NCBI GenBank assembly: GCA_001770775.1
Contig: MESA01000038.1
Location: 135,953 to 199,952 of the forward strand
Length of the DNA: 64,000 nucleotides
Direction of reading: 5' to 3'
Origin: Burkholderiales bacterium RIFCSPHIGHO2_12_FULL_63_20
GTDB taxonomy: Bacteria; Pseudomonadota; Gammaproteobacteria; Burkholderiales; Burkholderiaceae_C
Part shown: positions 1-9,572 of the stretch, one piece after another
Layout of the letters: each line of letters begins with the position of its first letter
Position numbering within the stretch: position 1 is the first letter of the stretch
The notes under the pieces: model-generated
Told to the model about the DNA's origin: nothing
Databases searched by the model: none
The model's input: only the letters and a program-made list of their open reading frames with translations
Position numbers and translations under genes: made by a program

Positions 1-851
1 CCATCAAGCGCCGCAACCCCGGCTTCAACGAGAACTACTACGGCTTTCGCACCTTCGGCAACCTGCTGGAAGAGGCCAAGGCCCGCGGCCTGTTGGAGTT
101 TGGCCGCGACGAAAAGTCGAGTGCCTTCGTCTTCCGCGGCACCGGTCTCACCGCCCTGGCCGAATCCTTGAGCCCCGAAGCTCTGGCCGAGGACCTCTCG
201 GAGAACGGCTACGCCGAACTCCCTGCGTCCACCGAGTCGGACGACGATGGGGCGGCCCGCACCGAATCCGCAGCGGCACCTGCACGCGAGGCACAGCCCG
301 AGTCTGGGCGCCACACGGCACGCGATGGCGAACCGCGCGGCCGTCGCCGCGGTCGTGGACGCGACCGGGATCGGGACCGCGGCGAAGCGGGCGATGGCGC
401 ACGCCCGTCACACCGTGAACCCATGGCCCCGCCCGCAGAGGCCTTTGATGCAGCGCGCGTCACGGCCTCGGCAGCCGCGACGAATGCCACTACCGAGCCG
501 TTCGAGACGGTGGCCGTCGCAGCGCCCGTGGCAGCGGAAGCGAGCGAGCCGCGTCGCCGCAGCCGAGGAGGTCGTGGGACCACGTCGACCCGTCGTGGCA
601 AATCCGGGGAGGATCAGGGTGACGCCGCGGGAGCCGTTGCCGAGCGTGAGGCGCCGGTGCGGGCCACCCCTGAACCCGCGCCCACCATGGTCTCGCCCGT
701 CCCGGCGATGACCGACGCGCCGCCAGCCGCCACAGCTGGCGAGCCTGGCACCCCACCGGCCGCCAAGAAAGCCCGACGCGCGCCAGCCAAGAAAGCGGCC
801 CCGCGTACGCGTGCGCCACGCAAGACCAGCGCACCGACCGACGGCGCCTGA
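1..851 (+). CDS. NYN/OST-HTH (LOTUS)-type RNA-associated protein, C-terminal part
   Basis: The 5' end lies outside the window. The reading frame is open from base 3, upstream of the first in-frame start in the ORF track, and begins IKRRNPGFNENYYGFRTFGN. This is typical of the OST-HTH/LOTUS winged-helix segment that follows the NYN nuclease domain in proteobacterial proteins of this kind. Family members are thought to bind RNA or act as ribonucleases; the catalytic NYN part is not visible here. The remaining ~200 residues are low complexity: an Arg/Gly/Asp stretch (RRRGRGRDRDRDRGE), an Ala/Pro/Glu-rich linker and a basic tail (AKKARRAPAKKAAPRTRAPRK) that could bind nucleic acid. It converges on the histidine kinase gene 24 nt downstream. 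The family call is moderately sure; the role is inferred. Confidence 0.7.
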   Translation, partial: IKRRNPGFNENYYGFRTFGNLLEEAKARGLLEFGRDEKSSAFVFRGTGLTALAESLSPEALAEDLSENGYAELPASTESDDDGAARTESAAAPAREAQPESGRHTARDGEPRGRRRGRGRDRDRDRGEAGDGARPSHREPMAPPAEAFDAARVTASAAATNATTEPFETVAVAAPVAAEASEPRRRSRGGRGTTSTRRGKSGEDQGDAAGAVAEREAPVRATPEPAPTMVSPVPAMTDAPPAATAGEPGTPPAAKKARRAPAKKAAPRTRAPRKTSAPTDGA

Positions 852-875
852 TCGCCCTGGGCGGTCACCGCGTCC

Positions 876-2252
876 TCAGATGGGGGTTTCGGTGGCCGGC
901 AGCCAGAACCAGAAGGTGGCACCCTGCCCCGTCTGGCTCTCGGCGCCGACCCGGCCGCCGTGGCGCTCCACGATGCGCCGCACCAAGGCCAGACCCAGGC
1001 CCGTGCCTTCAAAATCGCGCTCTTCATGAAGGCGCTTGAATGGGGTGAACAGGTCGCGCTGACGGGTGGCATCGAAACCCACGCCGTTGTCCTGCACCGC
1101 CACCTGCACGCCGCCCTCCCGGACCTCGGCCCACACCCGCACCTGCGGCCGTGCGGCCTTGCGGGAAAACTTCAGTGCATTGCCCAACAGGTTGACCAGC
1201 ACCTGACGCAACAAAGCCTTGTCGCACGCGACCACGGGCAGCGGCGCAACCTGCACCGGTTGCGCATGCCCTTCACCGTGGCTGAGCTCGAGGTGCTGCA
1301 CCGACTCCTGGACCAACTCGGACAAGGCCACGGGCTGCTTGAGCAAGGCCACGTTCGACACACGGGCCAGTGCCATCAGGTCGGCGACCAGGTTGGACAG
1401 ATTGGACGACTGCGCTTGCACCGCCTGGAAGAGGCGGCGAGCGCGTTCGGTATCTCCAGCATCCAGCGCCGACAAAGCCACGCCTGACAGCCCCGCCATG
1501 CCCCCAAGCGGCCCCCGCAGGTCGTGAGACACCATGCTGTTGAACGATTCCAGCGAAGAGATGATGTCGCGCAACTCATGCGTGCGATCGGCCACACGTT
1601 GCTCCAGCGACTCATTGAGATCGCGCAAGTGGGCGCGCATGCGGCCCATCATGGCCGACATGACCCCCAGCCCAGCCAGCGCAAAGGGCACCGCGGACCA
1701 ATAGCGCAGTTCAACCTGATCCAAGCCCATGGCATAGGCACCCGCCACCATGGGGATGTACAGGCACAGCATGGCGGCCGCAATGCCATGTCCCGCGCCG
1801 CTCTCGCGTCGCATCGCCCCCAGACTCAGGCAGCCCAGATAGGCAAAGATCAGGCCCGTCACGCCGTTGGCGATCAAGCTCTCATATCCAGGCCAGAGCT
1901 GGCGCGTCATCATCAGGGAGAGATAAGCCAGCCAGGTCAACGCAAACGACCACCAGGGCCCCGGACGCGGATGGCCTGTGTACAGGCGACTGCCTGCCAC
2001 GAGCGCGCCCATGGTCGAGATGCCCAACACCATGGTGAGCACGTTCAAACTGGTACCAAACGGAGAATGCATGGCCGCCAACAAAACGGGCGCACCGGTG
2101 TTCATCACACCGGCAGCCGCAAAGGTGACGGCCCACCAGCCCAAGCCCCATTCCGGTCGTCCATGCCGAAACCGCAGGAACACCACTGCGACAAACAACT
2201 GCACCAGACCGGCGGCAATCGCGAAACCTTCCGAAAACGACAGAGGAGGCAT
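876..2252 (-). CDS. membrane sensor histidine kinase
   Basis: A 458-residue two-component sensor kinase that should autophosphorylate and pass phosphate to an unseen response regulator. Residues 1-200 form about six hydrophobic segments with short loops and no sizeable periplasmic domain, so the signal is probably sensed in or at the membrane. A short coiled coil (ESLEQRVADRTHELRDI) leads to the HisKA domain with phospho-acceptor His near residue 243 in VSHDLRGPLGG. The ATPase domain shows the N box (VNLLGNALKFS), G1 (VQDNGVGFD) and G2 (GTGLGLALVRRIVERHGG). No receiver domain is fused and no regulator gene is adjacent, so it is an orphan kinase in this window. The ligand cannot be inferred. 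Confidence 0.9.
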   Translation of the reverse strand: MPPLSFSEGFAIAAGLVQLFVAVVFLRFRHGRPEWGLGWWAVTFAAAGVMNTGAPVLLAAMHSPFGTSLNVLTMVLGISTMGALVAGSRLYTGHPRPGPWWSFALTWLAYLSLMMTRQLWPGYESLIANGVTGLIFAYLGCLSLGAMRRESGAGHGIAAAMLCLYIPMVAGAYAMGLDQVELRYWSAVPFALAGLGVMSAMMGRMRAHLRDLNESLEQRVADRTHELRDIISSLESFNSMVSHDLRGPLGGMAGLSGVALSALDAGDTERARRLFQAVQAQSSNLSNLVADLMALARVSNVALLKQPVALSELVQESVQHLELSHGEGHAQPVQVAPLPVVACDKALLRQVLVNLLGNALKFSRKAARPQVRVWAEVREGGVQVAVQDNGVGFDATRQRDLFTPFKRLHEERDFEGTGLGLALVRRIVERHGGRVGAESQTGQGATFWFWLPATETPI

Positions 2253-2371
2253 GCTGTGACCGAGAAATTCTGACCCCCAGTGTCACCGCATATCGCACCC
2301 CACCCTGTCGGTTTTTCCCTCGGAACCCACCCAAATGGGGGATGCGCTCGCGGTGACCGACTCGCCCGGGC

Positions 2372-2797
2372 TCAGCGCCGCGTCGGGACGCGCCAGACGA
2401 CGAGGCAGCCCACCAGTCCGGCGATCAGCACTGCGGCTTGCACGATGGGCCGTTCGGCCAATTGCCAGGCCGAGGCCCCCACCATCAGGGCCATCATCCC
2501 GGAGGCCAGCCACTTGATGCGCAAGGGCATGCTGTGGTGGGCCTCCCAGTCGCGCACCATCGGGCCCAGCCAGCGGTGCTGCACCAACCACCGATGCAGA
2601 CGGGGCGAGGCCTGGGCGAAACAGGCGGCTGCGAGCAAGACGAACGGCGTGGTGGGGAGTCCCGGCAGCACGGCACCCAGCAGGCCCAGCAACAAAGACA
2701 GCACCCCCGCCATCACCAGCACGGCGCGCTTGAGGCGCGCGCGAGCGGGCAGACGCTCAGGCAGCAAGGCAAACTTCGGCGTGGACATGCGGCCCAT
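2372..2797 (-). CDS. DUF454 (YbaN-like) small membrane protein
   Basis: A 141-residue inner-membrane protein of the DUF454/YbaN family. The family signature is seen in GLLGAVLPGLPTTPFVLLAAACFAQASPRLHRWL, followed by a second hydrophobic pair near the C terminus. Length is typical. Function is unknown in the family. The start at MGRMSTPKF is an ATG; a second ATG three codons on (2788) is equally possible. It sits 57 nt downstream of the alpha/beta hydrolase start on the same strand and could be co-transcribed with it. Confidence 0.85.
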   Translation of the reverse strand: MGRMSTPKFALLPERLPARARLKRAVLVMAGVLSLLLGLLGAVLPGLPTTPFVLLAAACFAQASPRLHRWLVQHRWLGPMVRDWEAHHSMPLRIKWLASGMMALMVGASAWQLAERPIVQAAVLIAGLVGCLVVWRVPTRR

Positions 2798-2854
2798 TGT
2801 CGCCCAGACGCGTCCTCCGCCTGGGATGACCTTGCCAGATGCCCGAGCGCCGCC

Positions 2855-3628
2855 TCAGGCCCGTACCCGTACCCAATGGCGCTGCAGGCTGGCCCGCACC
2901 GATGCCGGATCGCCGAGCAACCCCATGTGGCCCAGCCCCGGCAAGGTGTCGACCACAGCCTGTGGGTTGACCTCGGCCAGGCGGCTCACCATGGCCTGTG
3001 CGGGCGGCGTGGTGCGCTCCCCGTGCACGAGGGTCACCGGCAGGTCCAACTGGTAGTAGGCGAAGGGCTGGGGCTCGGTGGACACGCTGCACACCTCGCG
3101 GAACATCTTCCAGCCCACCGGCCGGGTCATGGCCCGGGCCTTCTCAGGCATGCTGGCCCACATGCCCGGATGGTTCCAGTAGTCGATGAACCGTTCAATC
3201 CATGACTCCGAGCCACCCTCTTCCTCGTCCAGCATCGAGTTCTCGCCATACAGGTCCGCCACCTGGGCGGCCACCTCCGGGCTCAGCCGCTGCGGTTCGG
3301 CTCGCAAGGCCCCGAACAACACGGGTTCATACAGCCACAGCGAACGCACCGGCAGACCCATCTCCCGCACCAGTGTCAAGGCCACAAAGCCACCATACGA
3401 ATGTCCGCCCAGGTGAATGCCGGTGGTGCCCGGCGGAATCTGGGCCATCAAGTGGGCCACCTCATCCCGCACGGAGAACGCCGAGCCGCGCGGCAGCAGG
3501 TCATGCGGTGCGTAGCCCCGGTTCACCGGCGTCAGCGGCGTGATGCCTTCGGGCAGGTCCGCCAGCAAGGGACGCCACATGAAAGGCCCGGTGGCCGTGG
3601 AATGGATGAACAACGCGACTTCGGACAT
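2855..3628 (-). CDS. alpha/beta hydrolase
   Basis: A 257-residue cytoplasmic alpha/beta-hydrolase. The nucleophile elbow is GHSYGG (Ser about residue 97), the likely catalytic His is in LPGLGHMGLLGDP near the C terminus, and the N terminus shows the usual beta strand and oxyanion segment (VALFIHSTATGPFMW). The substrate is unknown. It is divergently transcribed from the HxlR regulator at 3705, and the 76-bp interval carries two near-identical operators, so it is probably repressed or induced by that regulator. HxlR partners are often detoxification or aromatic-metabolism enzymes, which is only suggestive. An AAGGTG Shine-Dalgarno precedes the ATG. Confidence 0.88.
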   Translation of the reverse strand: MSEVALFIHSTATGPFMWRPLLADLPEGITPLTPVNRGYAPHDLLPRGSAFSVRDEVAHLMAQIPPGTTGIHLGGHSYGGFVALTLVREMGLPVRSLWLYEPVLFGALRAEPQRLSPEVAAQVADLYGENSMLDEEEGGSESWIERFIDYWNHPGMWASMPEKARAMTRPVGWKMFREVCSVSTEPQPFAYYQLDLPVTLVHGERTTPPAQAMVSRLAEVNPQAVVDTLPGLGHMGLLGDPASVRASLQRHWVRVRA

Positions 3629-3643
3629 GGCAACACCTTTTTT

Positions 3644-3699
3644 ACTTGCTTGATGAAAGTAGATGCCAGCCTAACATCAACAACTTGCATCAAGCAAGT
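3644..3699. promoter_or_regulatory. twin HxlR operators between the hydrolase and its regulator
   Basis: Two 17-bp partially palindromic sites, ACTTGCTTGATGAAAGT (3644-3660) and ACTTGCATCAAGCAAGT (3683-3699). The second, read on the other strand, is ACTTGCTTGATGCAAGT, matching the first at 16 of 17 positions. The pair therefore forms an inverted arrangement with 13-bp perfect outer arms (TACTTGCTTGATG / CATCAAGCAAGTA) and 39-bp centre spacing. They lie in the 76-bp divergent interval, the right place to control both genes. HxlR proteins bind such short palindromes as dimers. Confidence 0.75.
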
Positions 3700-3704
3700 A
3701 GACT

Positions 3705-4253
3705 ATGCGCATGCGTCGCACCTCCTTTGCCGACATGAACTGCTCGATTGCCCGCGCGCTCGACCTGATCGGCGAATGGTGGACTTTGCTGATCGTGCGC
3801 GAAGCCTTCCTGGGCTGTCAGCGTTTTGGCGAGTTCGAGGCACGCCTGGGCATCGCGCCCAATGTGCTGAGCCAGCGCCTGCGTCACCTGGTGGACGGCG
3901 GGATCCTGCAGGTGACGTCCACCAGCCAGAGCGGGAAGGCGCTGGCCTACCGCCTCACGGACAAGGGCCGGGATCTGCATCCGGTCATCGTGGCGCTGGC
4001 CCAATGGGGCGACCAACACGCGGCAGCGCCCGAAGGTCCACCCATTCGTCTGGTGGAGCGGGCCACCGGCGTACCGATCGCGCCACTGACCGCCCGATCT
4101 GCCGTCAGCGACCACCCGCTGCGTCCAAGGGATGTGGCGGTCGTTGCCGGCCCGGGCGCCACCGATGCCGACCGCGCTCGCCTGGCCGATCTCAGGGCGC
4201 AGGAGACGGCGCAGGGCCGGCCGCTGCCCGTCGATCCGGCGCAGGGTGCGTGA
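3705..4253 (+). CDS. HxlR-family transcriptional regulator
   Basis: A 182-residue winged-helix DNA-binding protein. The HxlR core covers residues ~12-100: NCSIARALDLIGEWWTLLIVREAFLGCQRFGEF, recognition region LGIAPNVLSQRLRHLVDGGIL, and the wing YRLTDKGRDLHPVI. The C-terminal ~70 residues are an Ala/Arg-rich extension beyond the usual ~110-150-residue family length. It is divergent from the alpha/beta hydrolase and probably autoregulated through the twin operators. Its stop codon (4251-4253) directly abuts the stop of the convergent cold-shock gene. Start: ATG 3705, with ATG 3711 as an alternative. Confidence 0.9.
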   Translation: MRMRRTSFADMNCSIARALDLIGEWWTLLIVREAFLGCQRFGEFEARLGIAPNVLSQRLRHLVDGGILQVTSTSQSGKALAYRLTDKGRDLHPVIVALAQWGDQHAAAPEGPPIRLVERATGVPIAPLTARSAVSDHPLRPRDVAVVAGPGATDADRARLADLRAQETAQGRPLPVDPAQGA

Positions 4254-4910
4254 TCAGAGCGGCCAGCCGCGTGCCTGACCGAACAGCAGACCACTCACGC
4301 CCGCCACATGGGCCAGCACCGTGACCCAGTAGATGGTCTGGAAAGCCTCTTTGCGTGATTTGTGGCGCAGCGTCTGTTGGGCGATCCGCGCCCCGGGCCA
4401 GCCACCCAACAGGCTCCACACATGCAGACTGCTCTCCGGCGTGCGCCATTGGCCGCGCTGCGCCGCCCACTTGTCACGCCAGTAGACGACAAACGTCCAA
4501 AGATTGAGGCCCAACCAAGCCGGAACGACCCAGGCTGGCAGGCGATGCGTGGCGCTGGCCCAGCCCAGCACCGCAGCCCACAGCAGCGCAACCAGCAAGA
4601 TCGGCCTCAGCCAGGGATCCCTCGGTGCCGACGCGCGGGGTTCAACGCGAGCACGACTACGCGTGGGCGCGGGATGTGACGTGGGAACCCGCCCTGCAGA
4701 ACGCGACGCCGCTCCTTGCACGGCCACCGCACGCGGCCCCTTGCCGCCCACATGGACCAGCTCGTAAGTCACGAGTTGCCCCACCTGGGGCGTCCAGCCC
4801 CGCTGTACATCTTTCACATGGAAGAACACGTCCTGCGTCCCTGCCGCGCCTGCGATGAAACCGAAGCCACGGTCCGCCTCCCAGCGGATCACTTTGCCTG
4901 TCTTGTTCAT
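4254..4910 (-). CDS. cold-shock domain / DUF1294 fusion membrane protein
   Basis: A 218-residue fusion. Residues 1-65 form a cold-shock (OB-fold) domain with RNP1 (RGFGFI) and RNP2 (DVFFHVKDV) motifs. A Ser/Arg/Pro linker follows, then DUF1294 (~residues 105-215) with three or four hydrophobic segments and the signature GGWPGARIAQQTLRHKSRKEAFQTIYW. The predicted form is a membrane-anchored nucleic-acid-binding protein; the role is unknown. It lies 45 nt downstream of glnS on the same strand, so it may be co-transcribed, and its stop abuts the HxlR stop. Confidence 0.9.
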   Translation of the reverse strand: MNKTGKVIRWEADRGFGFIAGAAGTQDVFFHVKDVQRGWTPQVGQLVTYELVHVGGKGPRAVAVQGAASRSAGRVPTSHPAPTRSRARVEPRASAPRDPWLRPILLVALLWAAVLGWASATHRLPAWVVPAWLGLNLWTFVVYWRDKWAAQRGQWRTPESSLHVWSLLGGWPGARIAQQTLRHKSRKEAFQTIYWVTVLAHVAGVSGLLFGQARGWPL

Positions 4911-4955
4911 GATGCAAAAAGGGGCCGAAGCCCCTGGTGTGGTGTCAACCGAAGA

Positions 4956-6764
<1,809 letters not shown>

Positions 6765-6785
6765 GCCTCGATTCTACGGGGCCGC

Positions 6786-6814
6786 TGGTCAGATGGCCGA
6801 CCGCGCGTTATAAG
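6786..6814 (+). promoter_or_regulatory. predicted sigma-70 promoter of ppk2
   Basis: TGGTCA (6786-6791), 17-bp spacer, then TATAAG (6809-6814). This gives 4 of 6 matches at -35 and a good -10, with the start site expected about 25 nt before the ppk2 ATG. It was read by eye in the 82-bp glnS-ppk2 divergent interval. Confidence 0.45.
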
Positions 6815-6846
6815 GGAAGCCTCCTCCATCTGAACTCTCGACCACC

Positions 6847-7707
6847 ATGGGCAACGGCAAAGACAAGAGCAAGGACAAAGGCAATGGCAAGGCCGGCAAG
6901 AACGGCAAAGAGCCAGACACCTTGAGCAAGAAGGACTACGAGGCCCTGCTGGAGCCCTTGCAGATCGAGCTCAACGGCATGGCCCGCTGGCTGGCCCACC
7001 ACGGTAAACGTCTGGTCGTGTTGTTTGAAGGCCGCGACACGGCCGGCAAGGGCGGTGCCATCAACGCGATTGCCGATTGCCTCAGTCCGCGTCAGTGCCA
7101 TGTGGTGGCCCTGAGCAAACCGTCTGAAGAAGAACAGGGTCAGTGGTACTTCCAGCGTTATGTGCCCCATCTGCCCACCGCCGGTCAGATCGCCTTGTTC
7201 GACCGCAGTTGGTACAACCGCCCCGGCGTCGAGACGGTGATGGGCTTTTGCAAGCCGCAGGACACGGAGCACTTTTTCAAGCAGGCCCCGGCGTTCGAGC
7301 AGTTGCTGGTAGACGACGGCATCTTGCTGTTCAAGTACTGGCTCACCGTGGACCAGGCCCAGCAGGAAGAGCGTTTTGCTGAACGCCGCGAAGACCCGCT
7401 CAAGCGCTGGAAGCTGTCACCGATCGATCTGGTCGCGCGTGAAAAGTACGCAGACTACGGCCGCGCCCGCGATCGCATGCTGGAGGCGACCCACACCAAG
7501 CAGGCGCCGTGGACCTTGGTGGACTTCAATGACCAAAAGCTGGGACGCCTGACCTTGATCCGTCACCTGCTCGATCACCTGCCAGACACCCATGTGCCCG
7601 AGCAAAACCTGGACTTCCCTCCCCTGAAGGGCAAAGCCGGCAAAGAGAAGTTCACAGGCCCCGTTTCACCCATCGCGCCCTTCAAACCTCCCCAATCGGC
7701 AGATTGA
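6847..7707 (+). CDS. ppk2: polyphosphate kinase 2 (PPK2)
   Basis: A 286-residue PPK2-family kinase, which uses polyphosphate to phosphorylate nucleotides (or makes polyphosphate in reverse). The Walker A loop is EGRDTAGKGG, the Walker B/lid region includes LFDRSWYNR, and the conserved YFQRYVPHLP and RREDPLKRWKLSPID segments are present. Length and single domain fit class I/III enzymes; the preferred nucleotide cannot be told. The first ~30 residues are Lys/Gly/Asn-rich (GNGKDKSKDKGNGKAGKNGK) and probably disordered. It is divergent from glnS and monocistronic. Confidence 0.95.
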   Translation: MGNGKDKSKDKGNGKAGKNGKEPDTLSKKDYEALLEPLQIELNGMARWLAHHGKRLVVLFEGRDTAGKGGAINAIADCLSPRQCHVVALSKPSEEEQGQWYFQRYVPHLPTAGQIALFDRSWYNRPGVETVMGFCKPQDTEHFFKQAPAFEQLLVDDGILLFKYWLTVDQAQQEERFAERREDPLKRWKLSPIDLVAREKYADYGRARDRMLEATHTKQAPWTLVDFNDQKLGRLTLIRHLLDHLPDTHVPEQNLDFPPLKGKAGKEKFTGPVSPIAPFKPPQSAD

Positions 7708-7755
7708 GCCCCCGCGGCAGGTCCGGCGTCAGCCCAGGGAACATCCCCTGCTTCC

Positions 7756-7789
7756 AGGCGCCTCATGGCCCCCCTGGAGCGCCTAAACT
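7756..7789 (+). promoter_or_regulatory. upstream region of the DUF2236 gene: inverted repeat and -10 box
   Basis: AGGCGC (7756-7761) and GCGCCT (7779-7784) form a 6-bp inverted repeat. It runs straight into TAAACT (7784-7789), a plausible -10 box 30 nt before the ATG. No good -35 is seen. Confidence 0.3.
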
Positions 7790-7819
7790 GATCCGGACCT
7801 GTCGCTCCCCTGTCAACCC

Positions 7820-9067
7820 ATGCCCCCCACCCACGACGCCACCGTCCTCGCGCCCTTGCCCGGTCTGCCCACCCGCCATGGCGCCGATGTGACCAAGGCG
7901 CGCCGCGTGGCGCGGCATTTGCGCTGGCTGATCCGCGGCGCCAATCCGGAGCCCACTGCGGCGCAATGGCAGGCGCAAGCGCAGACGCTGCTGCGCGGGG
8001 ATGAAGCGGCGGACCGGCTGGTGAACTGGATGCAACAGGTCGGTGTGCAGGTCGGAATGCCGCAGTTTGAACGCGCTCTGGCCCAGGGCATCGATGCGAT
8101 GCCGGACGCCTCGCCTGAACTGCGTGCGTTCTTCGCCACCGTCGAAGCGACGCCGGCGTGGGTCGACCCGGATCTGCTCCTGCAAGGGGCCGCGGCCTGT
8201 CACATTTCAGGCCTGTCCGGCATGCGCGTGTTGCGCAATGCCGCGCTCATGGCCGGCTATCAGGCCTCCGCCATCAACCGCACGCTGGTCCTGACCGGGG
8301 CACTGGCCAAAGGCGCCCAGCGCCGGGTGGCAGAAACCACGAAGTGGTGGATCGATGTCACCCGCGAGGGTGGCCTGGGGCGCTTTGCGCCGGGCTTTCA
8401 AACCACCATCCGTGTGCGCGTCATCCACGCGATGTTGCGCAAGCGCGTTCACGCCATGCCCGAGTGGGACGAGGCGGCCTTGGGCCTGCCCATCAACCAG
8501 GGCGACATGCGAGCGACCTACCTGGGCTTCAGCGTGATCTTCCTGCTGGGGCAACGGGCCATGGGGGTGAAGCTCACGGATCAGGAGGCCCATGCCGTCA
8601 TGCACCTGTGGCGCTACATCGGATGGCTCATGGGGGTCGAGGAAGGCCTGCTCTGCGAAACCGAGCTGGAGGGCCGCGTGGCTCTCTACCAAAATCTGCT
8701 GGCCCAGGCCCCTGCCGACGAGAGCAGCCGCGCCTTGGGCCGCGCGCTGATGGACGAGCCGCTGCTTCGCCACTACACCGTCATGCCGCGCCTGGCTGGG
8801 CGCCTGGAAAAAGCCCGGCAGCTGAGCATCTGCCGCATGTTCCTGGGGCCGGAAGGCATGCGTGACCTGGGCCTCCCCAGCTACGTGATGCCTTGGTATC
8901 CGATGCTCACAGTGCCCTTTGAGGCGGCTTACCATCGGCTCAACCGCCTGCTGCCCGGTGGACGTCAGCGTCTGATCCGGCAGGGTCATCAAGCCCAAAT
9001 GGACTATTTGAAAGTGATGTTCGGTCATGCTCGGCCCGACATCACCGAGATTCCTGCGCCCCACTGA
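7820..9067 (+). CDS. DUF2236 / MpaB-like oxygenase family protein
   Basis: A 415-residue mostly helical protein of the DUF2236 (oxygenase MpaB / latex-clearing protein-like) family. Supporting segments are the internal HISGLSGMRVLRNAALMAGYQ, TTKWWIDVTREGGL, and the conserved IRVRVIHAMLRKRV followed by WRYIGWLMGVEEGLL. Members bind heme b and oxidise or cleave hydrophobic substrates in a few studied cases; the substrate here is unknown. The conserved histidines (e.g. VIHAMLRKRVH, HAVMHLWRYIG) are the likely heme ligands by family comparison. No signal peptide. It is convergent with the DUF3717/DUF1289 gene 21 nt away. Confidence 0.85.
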   Translation: MPPTHDATVLAPLPGLPTRHGADVTKARRVARHLRWLIRGANPEPTAAQWQAQAQTLLRGDEAADRLVNWMQQVGVQVGMPQFERALAQGIDAMPDASPELRAFFATVEATPAWVDPDLLLQGAAACHISGLSGMRVLRNAALMAGYQASAINRTLVLTGALAKGAQRRVAETTKWWIDVTREGGLGRFAPGFQTTIRVRVIHAMLRKRVHAMPEWDEAALGLPINQGDMRATYLGFSVIFLLGQRAMGVKLTDQEAHAVMHLWRYIGWLMGVEEGLLCETELEGRVALYQNLLAQAPADESSRALGRALMDEPLLRHYTVMPRLAGRLEKARQLSICRMFLGPEGMRDLGLPSYVMPWYPMLTVPFEAAYHRLNRLLPGGRQRLIRQGHQAQMDYLKVMFGHARPDITEIPAPH

Positions 9068-9088
9068 GGTGTGGGAGCCCATGTACCG

Positions 9089-9544
9089 TCACGGCTCCCT
9101 GGAACTGGTGCCCTCAGGCTCGGTGGTGGTGTTTGCTGCGCCCTCGCGGGCCCGCTCCGCGTAGCGGTTGAAGCGCCAGGCCGTGCCCTCGGCGGTGATG
9201 CGTCGCCAGGTGGCACGCTTGTCGGCTGGGCTCATTTCGGGCCAGTGCTGCACCTCGGCAAAGGTGCGGCCGCAGCCCTTGCACAGGGCATCGCCCTGGC
9301 TGGTCGAGCAGATGGCGATGCAAGGGGTGTCGGGCAGACTGTCGTACCAGGCCAGCCAGGGGCCATGGAAGGGCGCAGGCATGCTGGCCTCGTCACACTC
9401 CACCTCTTGATGCTGGTCGAGCAGCGCCAGCAAGGCGCTCAACTGTGCCACCGCGTCCTGTGGCGCCCACCCGGCTGCTGGCGCCTGGCGGGTGCGCCAC
9501 CACTGCAAGGCGGCTTCGATGTCGGTGCGGTGGATGCCGGCCAT
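9089..9544 (-). CDS. DUF3717-DUF1289 domain protein
   Basis: About 151 residues. The N terminus (IHRTDIEAALQWWRTR) matches the DUF3717 pattern. The C-terminal half is DUF1289: PCIAICSTSQGDALCKGCGRTFAEVQHWPEMSPADKRATWRRI, with four cysteines spaced as a probable metal-binding or Fe-S-like knuckle. Function is unknown. It follows trpS on the same strand by about 28 nt and is probably co-transcribed with it. ATG 9544 was chosen; the ORF track's 9559 start is a TTG five codons upstream. Confidence 0.82.
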   Translation of the reverse strand: MAGIHRTDIEAALQWWRTRQAPAAGWAPQDAVAQLSALLALLDQHQEVECDEASMPAPFHGPWLAWYDSLPDTPCIAICSTSQGDALCKGCGRTFAEVQHWPEMSPADKRATWRRITAEGTAWRFNRYAERAREGAANTTTEPEGTSSREP

Positions 9545-9572
9545 GACCCCAGCCTTCAACAGCGAAACGACC

